Source: Natrinema hispanicum
GTDB taxonomy: Archaea; Halobacteriota; Halobacteria; Halobacteriales; Natrialbaceae
Direction: 5' to 3'
Length of the DNA stretch: 64,000 bases
Assembly: GCF_004217335.1 (NCBI RefSeq)
Contig: NZ_SHMP01000008.1
Location: forward strand, 124,001 to 188,000
In this document: positions 50,958-60,437 of the stretch, one piece after another
Position numbering within the stretch: the stretch's first letter is position 1
How the letters are laid out: every line of letters begins with the position of its first letter
The notes under the pieces: generated by a model
What the model was told of the DNA's origin: nothing
The model's database searches: none
What the model saw: the letters and a program-made list of their open reading frames with translations, nothing else
Position numbers and translations under genes: made by a program

Positions 50958-52568
50958 TTATCCCTGACCGACCAGCGAGTCTTCCTCGTCCCACTCCTGC
51001 TCGCGCAGTTCGTACTTTTCGACTTTCCCAGTCGCCGTCGTCGGCAGTTGCTTGACGAACTCGACCCGGCGAACGACCTTATAGCTCGCGAGGTTCTCAC
51101 GAGTGAAGTCGATGATCTCCTCGGCGGTCACACCGGGATCCGTTGGATCACCGTTGGCAGGCACGATAAACGCCTTCGGCGTCTCGCCCCACTGGTCGCT
51201 CGGCGACGGAATCACGGCAACCTCGGCGACCTCGGGATGTTCGTAGAGCGTGTCCTCGAGTTCGATACTCGAGATGTTCTCGCCGCCGGAGATGATGATG
51301 TCCTTCTTGCGGTCCTGGATCGCGATCATGCCGTTCTCGTCGACGGTGGCGAGATCGCCCATGTGGAACCAGCCCTCGAGACGGTCGTTGAACGCCCGTT
51401 CCGTCTCCTCGGGGTTCTCCCAGTAGCCTTCCATGATCTGGTTGCCACGGACGACGATCTCGCCGATCGTCGCGTCGTCCCACGGGACCTCGTTGCCGTC
51501 GTCGTCGACGACGCGAATCTCCGTGCCGAGCATCGGGATTCCCTGTCGCTTCTTGATGTCGTAGCGGGCCTGATCGTCCTCGAGGAAGCGATTGACCTCG
51601 GAGGTGGCGATGAGCGGGCCGGTCTCGGTCGCACCGTAGACGTGTGCCAGTTCCCAGCCAAACTCGTCTTCGACGGTTCGGATCGTCGATTCCGGCGGGG
51701 CGCTGCCAGCGGTCGCGACGCGAACGTCGTTGTCGCCCGTCGTCACCGGATCGTTCGTCTCGTGGTAATCGAGCAGCATGTTGAGCACGGTCGGTGCGGC
51801 ACAGAAGTACGAGACGTCTTCCTCCTGAATCGTCTCGAACACGTCGGCCGCGTCGACGCCGCGCGTACAGACGTGCGTGCCGCCGATACCGGTGATCGAG
51901 AAGACGTGACCCCAGCCGTTGACGTGGAACATCGGCAGCGTCCACAGATAGACGTCGTCATCGCTGATGTCACGGTGGACGGACGAAGAGTAGGCGTGGA
52001 TGGTCTCGCCGCGGTGGTTTCGCATGACGCCTTTCGGATCGCCCGTCGTCCCCGAGGTGTAGTTGATCGTGATGATGTCCTCTTCGTCCATCTCGGGCCG
52101 GTCGTACGTCGGCTCGGTGTCAGCGAGCACCTCGTCGAAGTCCTCCCAGTCACCGTCGACCTCGTCGGCGTTGGACGCGATGAACGTCTCGACCGGAACC
52201 TCGTCACGGACGGCCTCGACCTGATCGGCGTACTCGTGATCTACAATGATCGCGGTCACGTCGCAGTCGTTGAGCATGTACTCGAAGTCCGACGGGACAA
52301 GCCGGTAGTTTAGGGGCGTGTGAACAGCCCCGATCTGGGTGATCCCGTAGACGGACTCGAGGTGGTAGTGGGTGTTGGGCGCGAGCACGGCGACGCGGTC
52401 GCCTTTTTCGACCCCGCGGTCCTGCAGCGCCGCCGAGAGTCGGTCGGCTCGCTCGCCGAACTCGTCGTAGGTGAATCGATCGCCGTTCGCAGCAACGATG
52501 GCCTCTTCCTCGCCAAAATACGTTCGGGCACGGTCTAAAAACTGTGGGACGAGCAGTGGTCGATCCAT
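50958..52568 (-). CDS. AMP-forming acyl-CoA synthetase
   Basis: 536-aa member of the acyl-adenylate family (fatty or other carboxylic acid to acyl-CoA with ATP). Motifs: YTSGTTGDPKGVMRNHRG (phosphate loop), YGATETGPL, GDLATVDENGMIAIQDRKKD with IIISGGENI, and the catalytic Lys in TTATGKVEKYELR. Start at ATG 52568; a TTG two codons earlier is less likely. Substrate chain length cannot be told; the RNHRGETIHAYSSSVHRDIS stretch is typical of the medium/long-chain branch. Stand-alone gene. Confidence 0.93.
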   Translation of the reverse strand: MDRPLLVPQFLDRARTYFGEEEAIVAANGDRFTYDEFGERADRLSAALQDRGVEKGDRVAVLAPNTHYHLESVYGITQIGAVHTPLNYRLVPSDFEYMLNDCDVTAIIVDHEYADQVEAVRDEVPVETFIASNADEVDGDWEDFDEVLADTEPTYDRPEMDEEDIITINYTSGTTGDPKGVMRNHRGETIHAYSSSVHRDISDDDVYLWTLPMFHVNGWGHVFSITGIGGTHVCTRGVDAADVFETIQEEDVSYFCAAPTVLNMLLDYHETNDPVTTGDNDVRVATAGSAPPESTIRTVEDEFGWELAHVYGATETGPLIATSEVNRFLEDDQARYDIKKRQGIPMLGTEIRVVDDDGNEVPWDDATIGEIVVRGNQIMEGYWENPEETERAFNDRLEGWFHMGDLATVDENGMIAIQDRKKDIIISGGENISSIELEDTLYEHPEVAEVAVIPSPSDQWGETPKAFIVPANGDPTDPGVTAEEIIDFTRENLASYKVVRRVEFVKQLPTTATGKVEKYELREQEWDEEDSLVGQG

Positions 52569-52944
52569 ATTCAATCGAGTGCTGGCGGTGGTTTAAAACT
52601 AACTCAATTCCCCGAATTTCGCAACAAATTAGGTATAATAATTCGTGATAGACTGAATCTGTTAGATGTGCGTGCGTGAGTATCCGGGACGTTCTCGGAT
52701 ACGTCGCAGCAACGCGTCTGGTAGTGGTTGGGACACGGAGTCGGATGGAGATTAGAAGCCGGAAGTCACAGGAGAGGGCGAGTAGTGTTGGGAGGGACAC
52801 CGTCCTCACCCTCGAGTTGCGGCAAACGACTGTCCTCGTTGGCTGCCCTGGCAGCCATGATAGTTTATACCAAACACACTGTTGAATCTATCGCTACTTC
52901 GCAGTGAGTGGACCAACGGACACGATGAGCGATCGAAACGGCTG
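52569..52944. other. Spacer, no gene seen
   Basis: About 375 bases with no supported frame. AT-rich text near 52600-52650 (AATTAGGTATAATAATTCG) is compatible with the acyl-CoA synthetase promoter, and TTTATACCAAAC near 52864 could be a promoter remnant. Confidence 0.3.
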
Positions 52945-53796
52945 TCACAACTTGTTGTACTGCAGCGCCGTGAGCTGTCCCTGCCACGCGTGCATGTCGC
53001 CGTCCGGGAGGTGCCAGACGACCTCTCCCTCCGTCGGCACGCGAACACCGTTTCGCGTCTCGTAGTTTCGCCAGTAGCCGGACCAGGGTGTCGACTCGTA
53101 GCCATCCTCAACACGTCGATACCGATCAGCGTGGACGCGAGCTATCTCATCGTCTTCGGTAAACGAAAACGTGAGCGAAGCGGACACGGTCCCGTTTTCG
53201 ATGGTCGCTTTCGCCGTCCGCTCATCGATCGACTCCCACTCGACCCCCGCTGTGGGAAGGAGCGCAGTCGGATACCACACCGCCTCGGCGAGGTACCGCA
53301 TCAGTGCTGCTTCTTCCAGTTCCGGACTCGAGTCGCCCCTCTCGAGTGGGATGACACCGAACAGCGACACGCTCGCAGCCCCCGTCCAGTCGTGGAACCG
53401 GTCACGGACGCGAACCGAGACGAGCGGCGCAAGGCTGACTGACGCATCCCAGAGGAACCCTGGCGGATCGACAGTAACGTGCTGGGTCGCTGTAAACGGT
53501 TTCCACGACGATGTTGCATCGCCGGGGCGCAGTTTACCGGTCTGTTCGAGGCGGACCGAGTCGATGACTGGCTGTCCCTCCTGCAAGACGGTGTCGAAAT
53601 ATGTGCGGACGGGAGTGGGTAGTCCGTCAAGATCATCTTCGGTGACCACGCGCTCACGTCCCGTGGTCGCAGCCTGTCGAAGCTCGGCCACGCGCCGGGC
53701 CGTCTCACGCCGACGCCAGCCGATGCTGGCGAGAACGATGACGAGAAGCGCGATACCGATACCACCGACGCGTTCTCGAATGCGACCTGAGAACAT
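52945..53796 (-). CDS. DUF6544-like membrane-anchored protein
   Basis: 283-aa protein with one N-terminal helix (GGIGIALLVIVLASIGWRRR) and a large domain: LPTPVRTYFDTVLQEGQPVI, LEQTGKLRPGDATSSWKPFT, QHVTVDPPGFLWDASVSLAP and LMRYLAEAVWYPTALLPTAG, a pattern I associate with the DUF6544/DUF6920 family of unknown function. Ends GYWRNYETRNGVRVPTEGEV then AWQGQLTALQYNKL. No operon partner. Confidence 0.72.
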   Translation of the reverse strand: MFSGRIRERVGGIGIALLVIVLASIGWRRRETARRVAELRQAATTGRERVVTEDDLDGLPTPVRTYFDTVLQEGQPVIDSVRLEQTGKLRPGDATSSWKPFTATQHVTVDPPGFLWDASVSLAPLVSVRVRDRFHDWTGAASVSLFGVIPLERGDSSPELEEAALMRYLAEAVWYPTALLPTAGVEWESIDERTAKATIENGTVSASLTFSFTEDDEIARVHADRYRRVEDGYESTPWSGYWRNYETRNGVRVPTEGEVVWHLPDGDMHAWQGQLTALQYNKL

Positions 53797-53943
53797 AGCT
53801 ATACGGTCACATCAGCGTCCGAAACCATATTCCGCTTGCTTGTTGCTGGTTCACTGCGAGGGGATCCCTTCGACGCAACTGTGAGTTACGATCGATGGCA
53901 CTATCGTTGCTCGAGACCGCAGTGAACACGGCCGGTCTCGCCG

Positions 53944-54216
53944 TTAACCGATATACTGTGATTTCCATTCTTGTCGGTCCACGATCGCTTGCTCGCCGTC
54001 CGCTGTAATCGCATAGTAGTTCGTTCGCCTGTCGAGCTGTCCTTTCTCGACGAGGCCTTTGTTGACGAGGGTGTCGAGATTCGGGTACAGCCGGCCATGA
54101 TTGATCTCGCTACTGTAGTATTCCTCAACCTCTTCTTTGATGTCCTGTCCAGACGGTCGCTCGAACCCAGCGATCACGTACAGCAGGTCTCGTTGAAATC
54201 CTGTGAGGTCATCCAT
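53944..54216 (-). CDS. PadR-family transcriptional regulator
   Basis: 90-aa winged-helix regulator: MDDLTGFQRDLLYVIAGFER, KEEVEEYYSSEINHGRLYPN, LDTLVNKGLVEKGQLDRRTN and YYAITADGEQAI are the complete haloarchaeal PadR pattern. ATG 54216 is preferred to 54240. Lacks a ligand domain. Upstream and divergent is a four-helix membrane protein, a frequent type of target for PadR proteins. Confidence 0.9.
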   Translation of the reverse strand: MDDLTGFQRDLLYVIAGFERPSGQDIKEEVEEYYSSEINHGRLYPNLDTLVNKGLVEKGQLDRRTNYYAITADGEQAIVDRQEWKSQYIG

Positions 54217-54470
54217 GTCACAGGCGTTCAGCTGATTCAATATTTGTTATCCAACACGTACACCACTGTAAGGTGGCGCAACTGGCCGTCTCTTTATTTG
54301 TCATGCTGAAATCGAGCGGGACACTCCACAGCGGCCGAAATCGATCACTGAGGAATAGTCTCCTCGTATTTTATTCGCCGTCACATTTCGCTCGACATTC
54401 GGTGACTTTCTCCAATGTTTCAAATATACTGAAGGTAGCTAGCGATGCACGACAACACGACCACAGGTCT

Positions 54471-54857
54471 ATGCTAGGATCATACCGATCACGCCAACTT
54501 GCACGAATTGGCTTACTGATTCTCATCGCACTCGTTACGGGGACACGTGTGAGTAGCTACGAGCCCAGTCCGTGGGGATGGGTCGCAGTATTCGCTGTCG
54601 TGACCGGTCTCATTTTTGGTCCGATCACGTGGCTTATTCGTGATCGTGTTTCCAAAGAACAGCGCGAACGTCTCAGTTACGTTGTAACTGGGATCGTGCT
54701 CCTCTGTGTCCCACTCGTCATTGGCCTTGGATTCGTTGTTGAGGGACTCCTCTTTTTCATCGACGTCGGCATACTTGGCAGCGTTATCGGTCTTGCAGTC
54801 ACGTTTCTCGTCGAGCGGACAGTGATCCCCGAACGGTTTGGTGGCACCGCTCAGTAA
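54471..54857 (+). CDS. Four-helix membrane protein of unknown function
   Basis: 128-aa protein with about four hydrophobic helices (LARIGLLILIALVTGTRV; WGWVAVFAVVTGLIFGPITW; LSYVVTGIVLLCVPLVIGLG; DVGILGSVIGLAVTFLVERT). Start chosen at ATG 54471, where the hydrophobic pattern begins; upstream frame has atypical composition. Divergent from a PadR regulator. A half copy of the palindromic repeat lies just after its stop. Confidence 0.6.
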   Translation: MLGSYRSRQLARIGLLILIALVTGTRVSSYEPSPWGWVAVFAVVTGLIFGPITWLIRDRVSKEQRERLSYVVTGIVLLCVPLVIGLGFVVEGLLFFIDVGILGSVIGLAVTFLVERTVIPERFGGTAQ

Positions 54858-54882
54858 CCTGCCTCGAGGTCATTGTATTCGA

Positions 54883-54924
54883 GAACGGGGGTCTACCGGG
54901 ACATCGGGACAGCAGACCGTATCA
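54883..54924 (+). repeat. Short palindromic repeat, copy 5 (right half)
   Basis: ACCGGGACATCG followed by GACAGCAGACCGTATCA, the latter identical over 17 bases to the right end of copy 1. The left half is not recognisable. It lies between two convergent genes, 26 bases after one stop and 36 bases before the other. Confidence 0.55.
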
Positions 54925-54959
54925 AGAATTCTGGGGATGTCTTTAGGCGCGAGAGAAGG

Positions 54960-56672
54960 TCAGTTCGTTGTGTCCCGTTCCCATCGCTGGATAACCTCGA
55001 CGACGGGTTCTTCATCACCGATCTGTCCAATCTTTTGTTCGAGGTCAGTCGCTCGGAGCACTCGAGCGACTTGCGGGTCAGCGCCTGCGACACGGAGATC
55101 GATCTCTCGTTTCTGTAAGTCGTTGTGGAGGTCCTCGAGCATCTCTGCTGCGGTGACATCGATCGACGGCGACGAGATGAGATCGAACACGACGAGAGAG
55201 GGCACTGTCTCTTCGGCGTCGACCCGATCCAGAAGATCGTCACGGATGGTGGTCGCATTTGCGTAGAACAGCGGTGCGTCGACTCGATACACGAAGGCAC
55301 CCTGTACTGGTTTGGCTTCGGGGTGGCGCTTCCGTTCAACAAAGTTATCAGTTCCTGGGACGCGTCCAAGAACAGCGGTGACCGGCGCAGAAACGTGTGC
55401 AATGACGTTCAGGAGGGAGAGAACGACGCCGATGAGCACACCCCAGAGCATCCCGAAGGCGAGCACGGCCACCAACACTGCCACGGCGATGGCGAACTCG
55501 GACGGACTGACTGTGTAGAGACGACGCAGTCCCGAGAGGTCGATGAGGCTCGTGACGGCAACGATGACGACGGCCGCGAGAACTGCTTCGGGGAGGTTCG
55601 TGAAGATCTCCGTCAGAAACACCAAGACGACCACGAGCGCGCCCGCAACGATCGCACTGGTGACCTGTGTTTTCCCACCGACCGCGTCGTTCAGCGCCGA
55701 GCGGGACATACTTCCACCGACGGCAAACCCACCACCGAGACCAGCGGCGAGGTTGGCGACGCCGGTCGAGAGGAGTTCCTGATTCGCGTCGATCTCGTAG
55801 TCGTTCTCTCGAGCAAACGTCTCGATCGCACCGATTCCCTGAACATACGAGAGCAAGAACAAGGCCCCGGCGATCGGGATGAGTGACCGGATTGTCGATA
55901 AGGATGGCACTGCGGGAATTGTCAACGCTGGGAGGCCACTCGGAATCTGTCCTACGATGGCGACCCCCTGCTGTTGGAGGTCAGTGACCGTGAGGAGGAG
56001 AATCGACGCCAGGACGACGATCAGAGCCGTTGGAAGGCGTGGAAATCGCCACTCTCCAAGTGCGAGGACGGCAATAGCGGCGACACCGAGAAGCAGCGTC
56101 GGGAGGTTCGTCGCACCCAGATGCGTTCCGATGTAGGCGAGTCGCTCGAAGAAGACACCGCTTGCGCCGTCGATGCCAAACAGTGGCCCGATCTGGGTCG
56201 ACATGATGTACAATGCTGCCCCCGTTGAGAAGCCAGTGAGGACTGAATCGGAAATGAAATGAACGAGGAATCCGAGCTGGAAGAGCCAGGCGACGACGGC
56301 AAAGACGCCGACGAGGACCGTTGTCCAGAAAACGAGCCCGACGTAGGCGGCCGTTCCACCGGTCGCGACCGACCCGACGCTTGCCGCCAGCAGGATCGCC
56401 AGTGCTGACGTCGGTCCGAATATCACTTGTCTCGAGGTGCCGAAGAACACGTACGCAGCGGTTGCCAGCAACCCGGCATACAGCCCCGTCACCGGCGGCA
56501 TATTCGCCAGCGATGCATATGCTAGCCCTTCAGGGATCACCGACGCCGTGACCGTGATCCCAGCGAGTACGTCACGTCGAAGCCACGAGGGATTATAGTT
56601 CGGTAGCCACTCGATGAGAGGAACCATCGAGTCGAGTGCCGACTCGAGACGGTCGCCGAACGAATCGGCCAT
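54960..56672 (-). CDS. SulP-family anion transporter with STAS domain
   Basis: 570-aa membrane protein. N-terminal LPNYNPSWLRRDVLAGITVT and PEGLAYASLANMPPVTGLYA are SulP signatures; about ten to twelve helices follow, with NLAAGLGGGFAVGGSMSRSALND in the middle. The cytoplasmic STAS domain occupies about 445-560 (YRVDAPLFYANATTIRDDLL, FDLISSPSIDVTAAEMLEDL). Transports sulfate, bicarbonate or related anions; bicarbonate use is as likely as sulfate. No carbonic anhydrase is adjacent. Confidence 0.93.
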   Translation of the reverse strand: MADSFGDRLESALDSMVPLIEWLPNYNPSWLRRDVLAGITVTASVIPEGLAYASLANMPPVTGLYAGLLATAAYVFFGTSRQVIFGPTSALAILLAASVGSVATGGTAAYVGLVFWTTVLVGVFAVVAWLFQLGFLVHFISDSVLTGFSTGAALYIMSTQIGPLFGIDGASGVFFERLAYIGTHLGATNLPTLLLGVAAIAVLALGEWRFPRLPTALIVVLASILLLTVTDLQQQGVAIVGQIPSGLPALTIPAVPSLSTIRSLIPIAGALFLLSYVQGIGAIETFARENDYEIDANQELLSTGVANLAAGLGGGFAVGGSMSRSALNDAVGGKTQVTSAIVAGALVVVLVFLTEIFTNLPEAVLAAVVIVAVTSLIDLSGLRRLYTVSPSEFAIAVAVLVAVLAFGMLWGVLIGVVLSLLNVIAHVSAPVTAVLGRVPGTDNFVERKRHPEAKPVQGAFVYRVDAPLFYANATTIRDDLLDRVDAEETVPSLVVFDLISSPSIDVTAAEMLEDLHNDLQKREIDLRVAGADPQVARVLRATDLEQKIGQIGDEEPVVEVIQRWERDTTN

Positions 56673-56810
56673 CGTGATAAATTCAGGTCGGCTACTATTT
56701 AGCCTTCACCGGCAAGTGCTACACGATACAAGTGGGGGGGTAGCGGTTACACGCGATGTGATAGCGTTGCAGGTGTCGGCTTTACTACCAGCGACGGTGT
56801 GTGGATAGGT

Positions 56811-57431
56811 ATGACTGATGATGACCCACGATGTACGGCGAATTCGCGATCTGTTCACGACGTTCACCGACGCAGATTCATGGCCCTCGGCGCGGCCGCA
56901 ACACTCGGAACGACTGCAGCTATGGCATCGGGTTCTGTCGCTGCAGAAGGCGACTCCGAAGCGTCGGACACAAGCGATGCGGTCGAACCGACCGACGTCC
57001 CATCGGATGCGAACTGTGCGGTCTGTAACATGGTCCCTGCGAAGTTCCCAGACTGGAACGCGCAACTCGCCCATGAGGACAGCACGCGGGTGTACTTTTG
57101 CACGCCCGGCTGTCTGACCACGTATTACGTCGTGCCTGAGCAGTTCGACGGCCCCGACGTACCGATAGTGGGGGCATGGGCGCACGATTTCGAAACCCGT
57201 GACCTGATCGACGCACTCCAGGCGAGTTTCGTGCTCGAGACGGACCCCGACCGCGTTGATGACCCGATGCGACTGAACCCGCTGCCGTTCCGTGACGAAA
57301 CGGATGCGACAGCGTACGTCGAGCAGTACGACGATCTCGACGACGATACCGTCATCTCGATCGATGAGTTCGATCTGGACATCGCCGAGCTATATCGAGG
57401 GCAGTTACTCGACGGAAACGAGTCCGACTGA
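56811..57431 (+). CDS. NosL-like copper-binding protein
   Basis: 206-aa exported protein with a twin-arginine leader (VHRRRFMALGAAATLGTTAA). The mature part starts with an acidic linker, then C69-x-x-C72-x-M74 in NCAVCNMVPAKFPDWNAQLA, the NosL copper motif, and YFCTPGCLTTYYV with two more cysteines. NosL delivers copper to nitrous oxide reductase, but no nos genes are in the window, so it may serve another copper or haem enzyme. ATG 56811 chosen over an upstream GTG. Confidence 0.82.
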   Translation: MTDDDPRCTANSRSVHDVHRRRFMALGAAATLGTTAAMASGSVAAEGDSEASDTSDAVEPTDVPSDANCAVCNMVPAKFPDWNAQLAHEDSTRVYFCTPGCLTTYYVVPEQFDGPDVPIVGAWAHDFETRDLIDALQASFVLETDPDRVDDPMRLNPLPFRDETDATAYVEQYDDLDDDTVISIDEFDLDIAELYRGQLLDGNESD

Positions 57432-57715
57432 CGGACGGCGCGCTTCGGGCCATTTCTGCACCCTCAAAACGGGCTGAGAAGCCAGTGTTGTGGCGGACCC
57501 AATTTCCGGATTCCGCCTTTTTCGTGATGAATTCAACCGCCCCGCATTGATGTATCCGTGAATAACTAGATCGCTCGATAGAACCTCTCCTAAAATCCCA
57601 TATATGTGTTGTCAGAAATCACTAAATAATATATGGTGGTAGATGAGACTGGTGCTTGGTAACAATGACTGGGTTATGAAGCACCGTCACCACGGAGAAA
57701 CAGGAGTGAGAACCG

Positions 57716-57889
57716 ATGGCCGACGCACACAAACTCGATTGTGAATCGGTATCCGACACGTGCCGGTTTATTATTCAATCGGAAGACGAAGAAGAGGCGG
57801 TAGAACTGGCTCAGAGACACATGAAGGAGGCTCACGGACAAGAGGTCACGGACGACGAACTCCGGGAGGAACATCTACAGGTCGTCTAA
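57716..57889 (+). CDS. DUF1059 family small protein
   Basis: 57-aa protein with the DUF1059 pattern: HKLDCESVSDTCRFIIQSED, two cysteines, then EEEAVELAQRHMKEAHGQEV and TDDELREEHLQVV. Very common as single small genes in haloarchaea; function unknown. A TATA-like AATAATATATGG lies about 80 bases upstream, so a short leader is expected. Convergent with the channel gene. Confidence 0.8.
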   Translation: MADAHKLDCESVSDTCRFIIQSEDEEEAVELAQRHMKEAHGQEVTDDELREEHLQVV

Positions 57890-57979
57890 CAAGCAGAGGA
57901 CGTTGGTTTATTTACAGTCTATTCTTCCACTATTTCAACAGATAGTTAAGAAAATCTGGCACACATAGATGACACTCCC

Positions 57980-58004
57980 CGGTGGGTGGGGTTAACTCCC
58001 ACCG
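57980..58004. terminator. Stem-loop at the convergent end of the DUF1059 and channel genes
   Basis: CGGTGGG (57980-57986) pairs with CCCACCG (57998-58004) around an 11-base loop that contains the channel gene's stop codon. The position between convergent genes suits a terminator, though archaeal termination relies mainly on T-tracts and none is prominent here. Confidence 0.3.
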
Positions 58005-60328
58005 AGCACGCGCTTGAATAGCGTGAACGTGAGGAGGGTGAAGAACAATCCGTTCAACATCCCCTGACTCGCGGCGAGAACCCGCGCTGCGGGACCGAGC
58101 GGGTTGATGTCACCGTAACCGACTGTACTGAAGCTGATGTAGCTGTAGTAGACGCTGTCGAAGAGGACGTCCGGTGGCGTCTTGTCGACCCCACTCGCGT
58201 TGAAGACGCTTCCTGCCTGAGTCAGAAACGGACCGCCAAGGGCATATAACAGCCCGAATAGCGCGGGCAACAGGAACGTGAACGCAGCAATCCGTGGGAG
58301 TCGATTGCCGTACCCGCAGGTCACCTGCATGAACATATTGAGGATGACGCTCGCGCTCTTTTTGACGCGTCCAAACGCGTTCAACGAGTATTCGTTGCGG
58401 ATGATGTCGAGGTTGGTCTTGCGGTTGTAGTAGTAGCGTTTGAACTCGAACTCCCTACTTGCAGGCGTATCACCGACCGCATCGGCGCTGTCCTGTGCTT
58501 TGCGATACGTCTCCTCGATGATTTCGTTGTTCATCTCGACGGCGAACTGGCCGGTCGCGCTGTTGCCGACGAAGTCGTGGATCGTCCAGTCGTTGCGCTC
58601 GAGATACGCGTGATGAGTGCTGAAGTCGAAGTGGTCGAACTCGGTCAGACAGAACCGGAAGTGGTCGAGCAGTTCGTGTTCGTTCCCCTGTCCCTCGAGT
58701 TGGATGTCGCCGATCGTTGCCCGTGTGAGGTCGTACGGGATCGCGTCGCCGCCGACCTGCGAGATCGTCCCGCCGTTGATCGTTGCATCGGTGAAATCGA
58801 CGTACGTATCGCGCCCACCATCGAGCAGTCGGAACTGTGCCGACTCGTGGATGATCGCATGCCGGAAATCACAGCGCCCGTGGAACGTCGCATCCCAAAA
58901 CGAGACGTTCGTGAAGTTCGCCGCCTCGAACTCGGCGTCTTTTCGGAAGACGGCTTCCTTGAACGATGCGTTTTCCTCGAGATGTCGCGTTTCGCCTTCG
59001 AACACCGCTCCGCGAAACTCCGCGAGCCCGTGAAACGTCGCCGCAGAGAAACTCGCATCTTCGTTGAAGCGAGCTTCGTCGAATCGCGCTCGAGCAGTGA
59101 ACGTCACCTCGTCGAACGTCGCATCCCCCTGGAATGCTGTCTCGACAGCAATGACGTCGTCGCCGAAACTGCTCTCGGTGAAGTCGACTTCGTCTTCGAA
59201 GGTCGCACAGGCGAGGTCGAGTTCGTCGGCGATCTGCACGCGGTGGCAGTCCGCACGGGCGGTAAACGTCGCCCGATCGAAGTTGACCTGTCCTTTGAAC
59301 GTCGCGTCTTTGAAATCCGCGAATCGGAAGTGGGCGAGTTTGTAGTCGGCCTCACTCTCGAAGACTGCTCCCTCGAAGGTTACGTCGTCGTTCGTGGTCC
59401 GGCTGCCGCCGTTGAATTCGACACCGCGAAACTCGGCGAGTTGCATGAAGCGTACGTCCTCGAAGCTCGCGTCGTCGTCGAAGCGCGCTTCGTCGAAGTC
59501 AGCCATCTGCTGAAACGTCGCGCCGTCGAACCGGGCGTTACCACTGAAATCAGCGTGTTCGAAGTCGGAACCGGCGGTGAACTGTGCGCCTTCGAACGTG
59601 ACGTACTCGAATGTCGCCTGTCGGAAACTCGCGTCGTCACGAAATGTCGCGTCGGCAAAGGAAATGTGGTCCTCAAGGACGTGGCTACTGCCGCTGGTCT
59701 CGACGTTTCGGAAGTGGGCAACGCCGTGGAACGTCGCCGCTTCGAACGTGGTATCGCCTCGAAACGTCGTCTCATCACAGTTCACATCACCGTGGAAGAC
59801 GGCCCCGTCGAGTCGCACGTCCTGTTCGAACGTCGCTTCGTCGGTCGTCACCGTCCCCTGAACTGTTAGGTCACTCGCCTCGACGACGCCCGTGACGACT
59901 GAGTCTTCGAACTTGAGCTGTCCGATGGTCGCCTCTCGAAGGATGAGCCCTTGATCGAGGCAGCCGTGAGTGAGGTCCAACCCGTCGATGTCCGCATGTT
60001 GGAAATTGAGAACGTGGTTCGTCGAGCCGTTGATGTCCTGATACGTAAGTGAGAGGTGTGGCAGATCCGCGCCCACGTACTCGTTGACGCGGGTGTCCGG
60101 CGACTCGAGGTTCGTTTGGAGGACATCGACGATATCGTCGGCGGTGACGTCGTGTGCCACGCGTTCGTCCCGACTCATGTGGAACACACAGTATTCGCTC
60201 TCGGGATGTGCCTCGTGTGGACACTCCCACGTCGTCTGGAGCTCGGCGTCCGTCTGCGTCGATGGGTCGAACGTGTACCGACAGGCCGACGACGACATCA
60301 GCGCCGGTTTTGGTTCGTTTTTCGACAT
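57992..60328 (-). CDS. Pentapeptide-repeat protein fused to a K+-channel pore
   Basis: 778-aa fusion. N-terminal cysteines (SACRYTF, WECPHEA, YCVFH) could form a zinc site. From about 90 to 560 runs a long array of pentapeptide repeats of the F-x-x-A-T/D-F type (ATFHGVAHF, ATFRDDASF, ARFDDDASF), which should fold as a right-handed quadrilateral helix. After a linker (KRYYYNRKTNLDIIRNEYSL) come two membrane helices (IAAFTFLLPALFGLLYALGG; SQGMLNGLFFTLLTFTLF) around a pore helix and the selectivity filter TVGYGD. This is a complete two-helix K+-channel module. It presumably senses something through the repeat domain. Downstream partner genes are packed on the same strand. Confidence 0.88.
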   Translation of the reverse strand: MSKNEPKPALMSSSACRYTFDPSTQTDAELQTTWECPHEAHPESEYCVFHMSRDERVAHDVTADDIVDVLQTNLESPDTRVNEYVGADLPHLSLTYQDINGSTNHVLNFQHADIDGLDLTHGCLDQGLILREATIGQLKFEDSVVTGVVEASDLTVQGTVTTDEATFEQDVRLDGAVFHGDVNCDETTFRGDTTFEAATFHGVAHFRNVETSGSSHVLEDHISFADATFRDDASFRQATFEYVTFEGAQFTAGSDFEHADFSGNARFDGATFQQMADFDEARFDDDASFEDVRFMQLAEFRGVEFNGGSRTTNDDVTFEGAVFESEADYKLAHFRFADFKDATFKGQVNFDRATFTARADCHRVQIADELDLACATFEDEVDFTESSFGDDVIAVETAFQGDATFDEVTFTARARFDEARFNEDASFSAATFHGLAEFRGAVFEGETRHLEENASFKEAVFRKDAEFEAANFTNVSFWDATFHGRCDFRHAIIHESAQFRLLDGGRDTYVDFTDATINGGTISQVGGDAIPYDLTRATIGDIQLEGQGNEHELLDHFRFCLTEFDHFDFSTHHAYLERNDWTIHDFVGNSATGQFAVEMNNEIIEETYRKAQDSADAVGDTPASREFEFKRYYYNRKTNLDIIRNEYSLNAFGRVKKSASVILNMFMQVTCGYGNRLPRIAAFTFLLPALFGLLYALGGPFLTQAGSVFNASGVDKTPPDVLFDSVYYSYISFSTVGYGDINPLGPAARVLAASQGMLNGLFFTLLTFTLFKRVLGGS

Positions 60329-60437
60329 ATTATCGTATCACCTCGTGACACCCCGATTGACGCGATGTAGCTCTCGATATGACGGTCATACTCACGATAG
60401 ATTTCAGTGTGCTATATAGTTTCGGTGGATACGACCG

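Noticed and set aside
58577..59869. Open frame of about 430 codons antisense to the pentapeptide-repeat gene
   Set aside because: Its periodic text mirrors the pentapeptide repeats on the coding strand; no independent motif.
58100..60100. Repetitive DNA that could be taken for a CRISPR array or tandem repeat
   Set aside because: The periodicity is that of pentapeptide codons, copies diverge, and the frame is open throughout.
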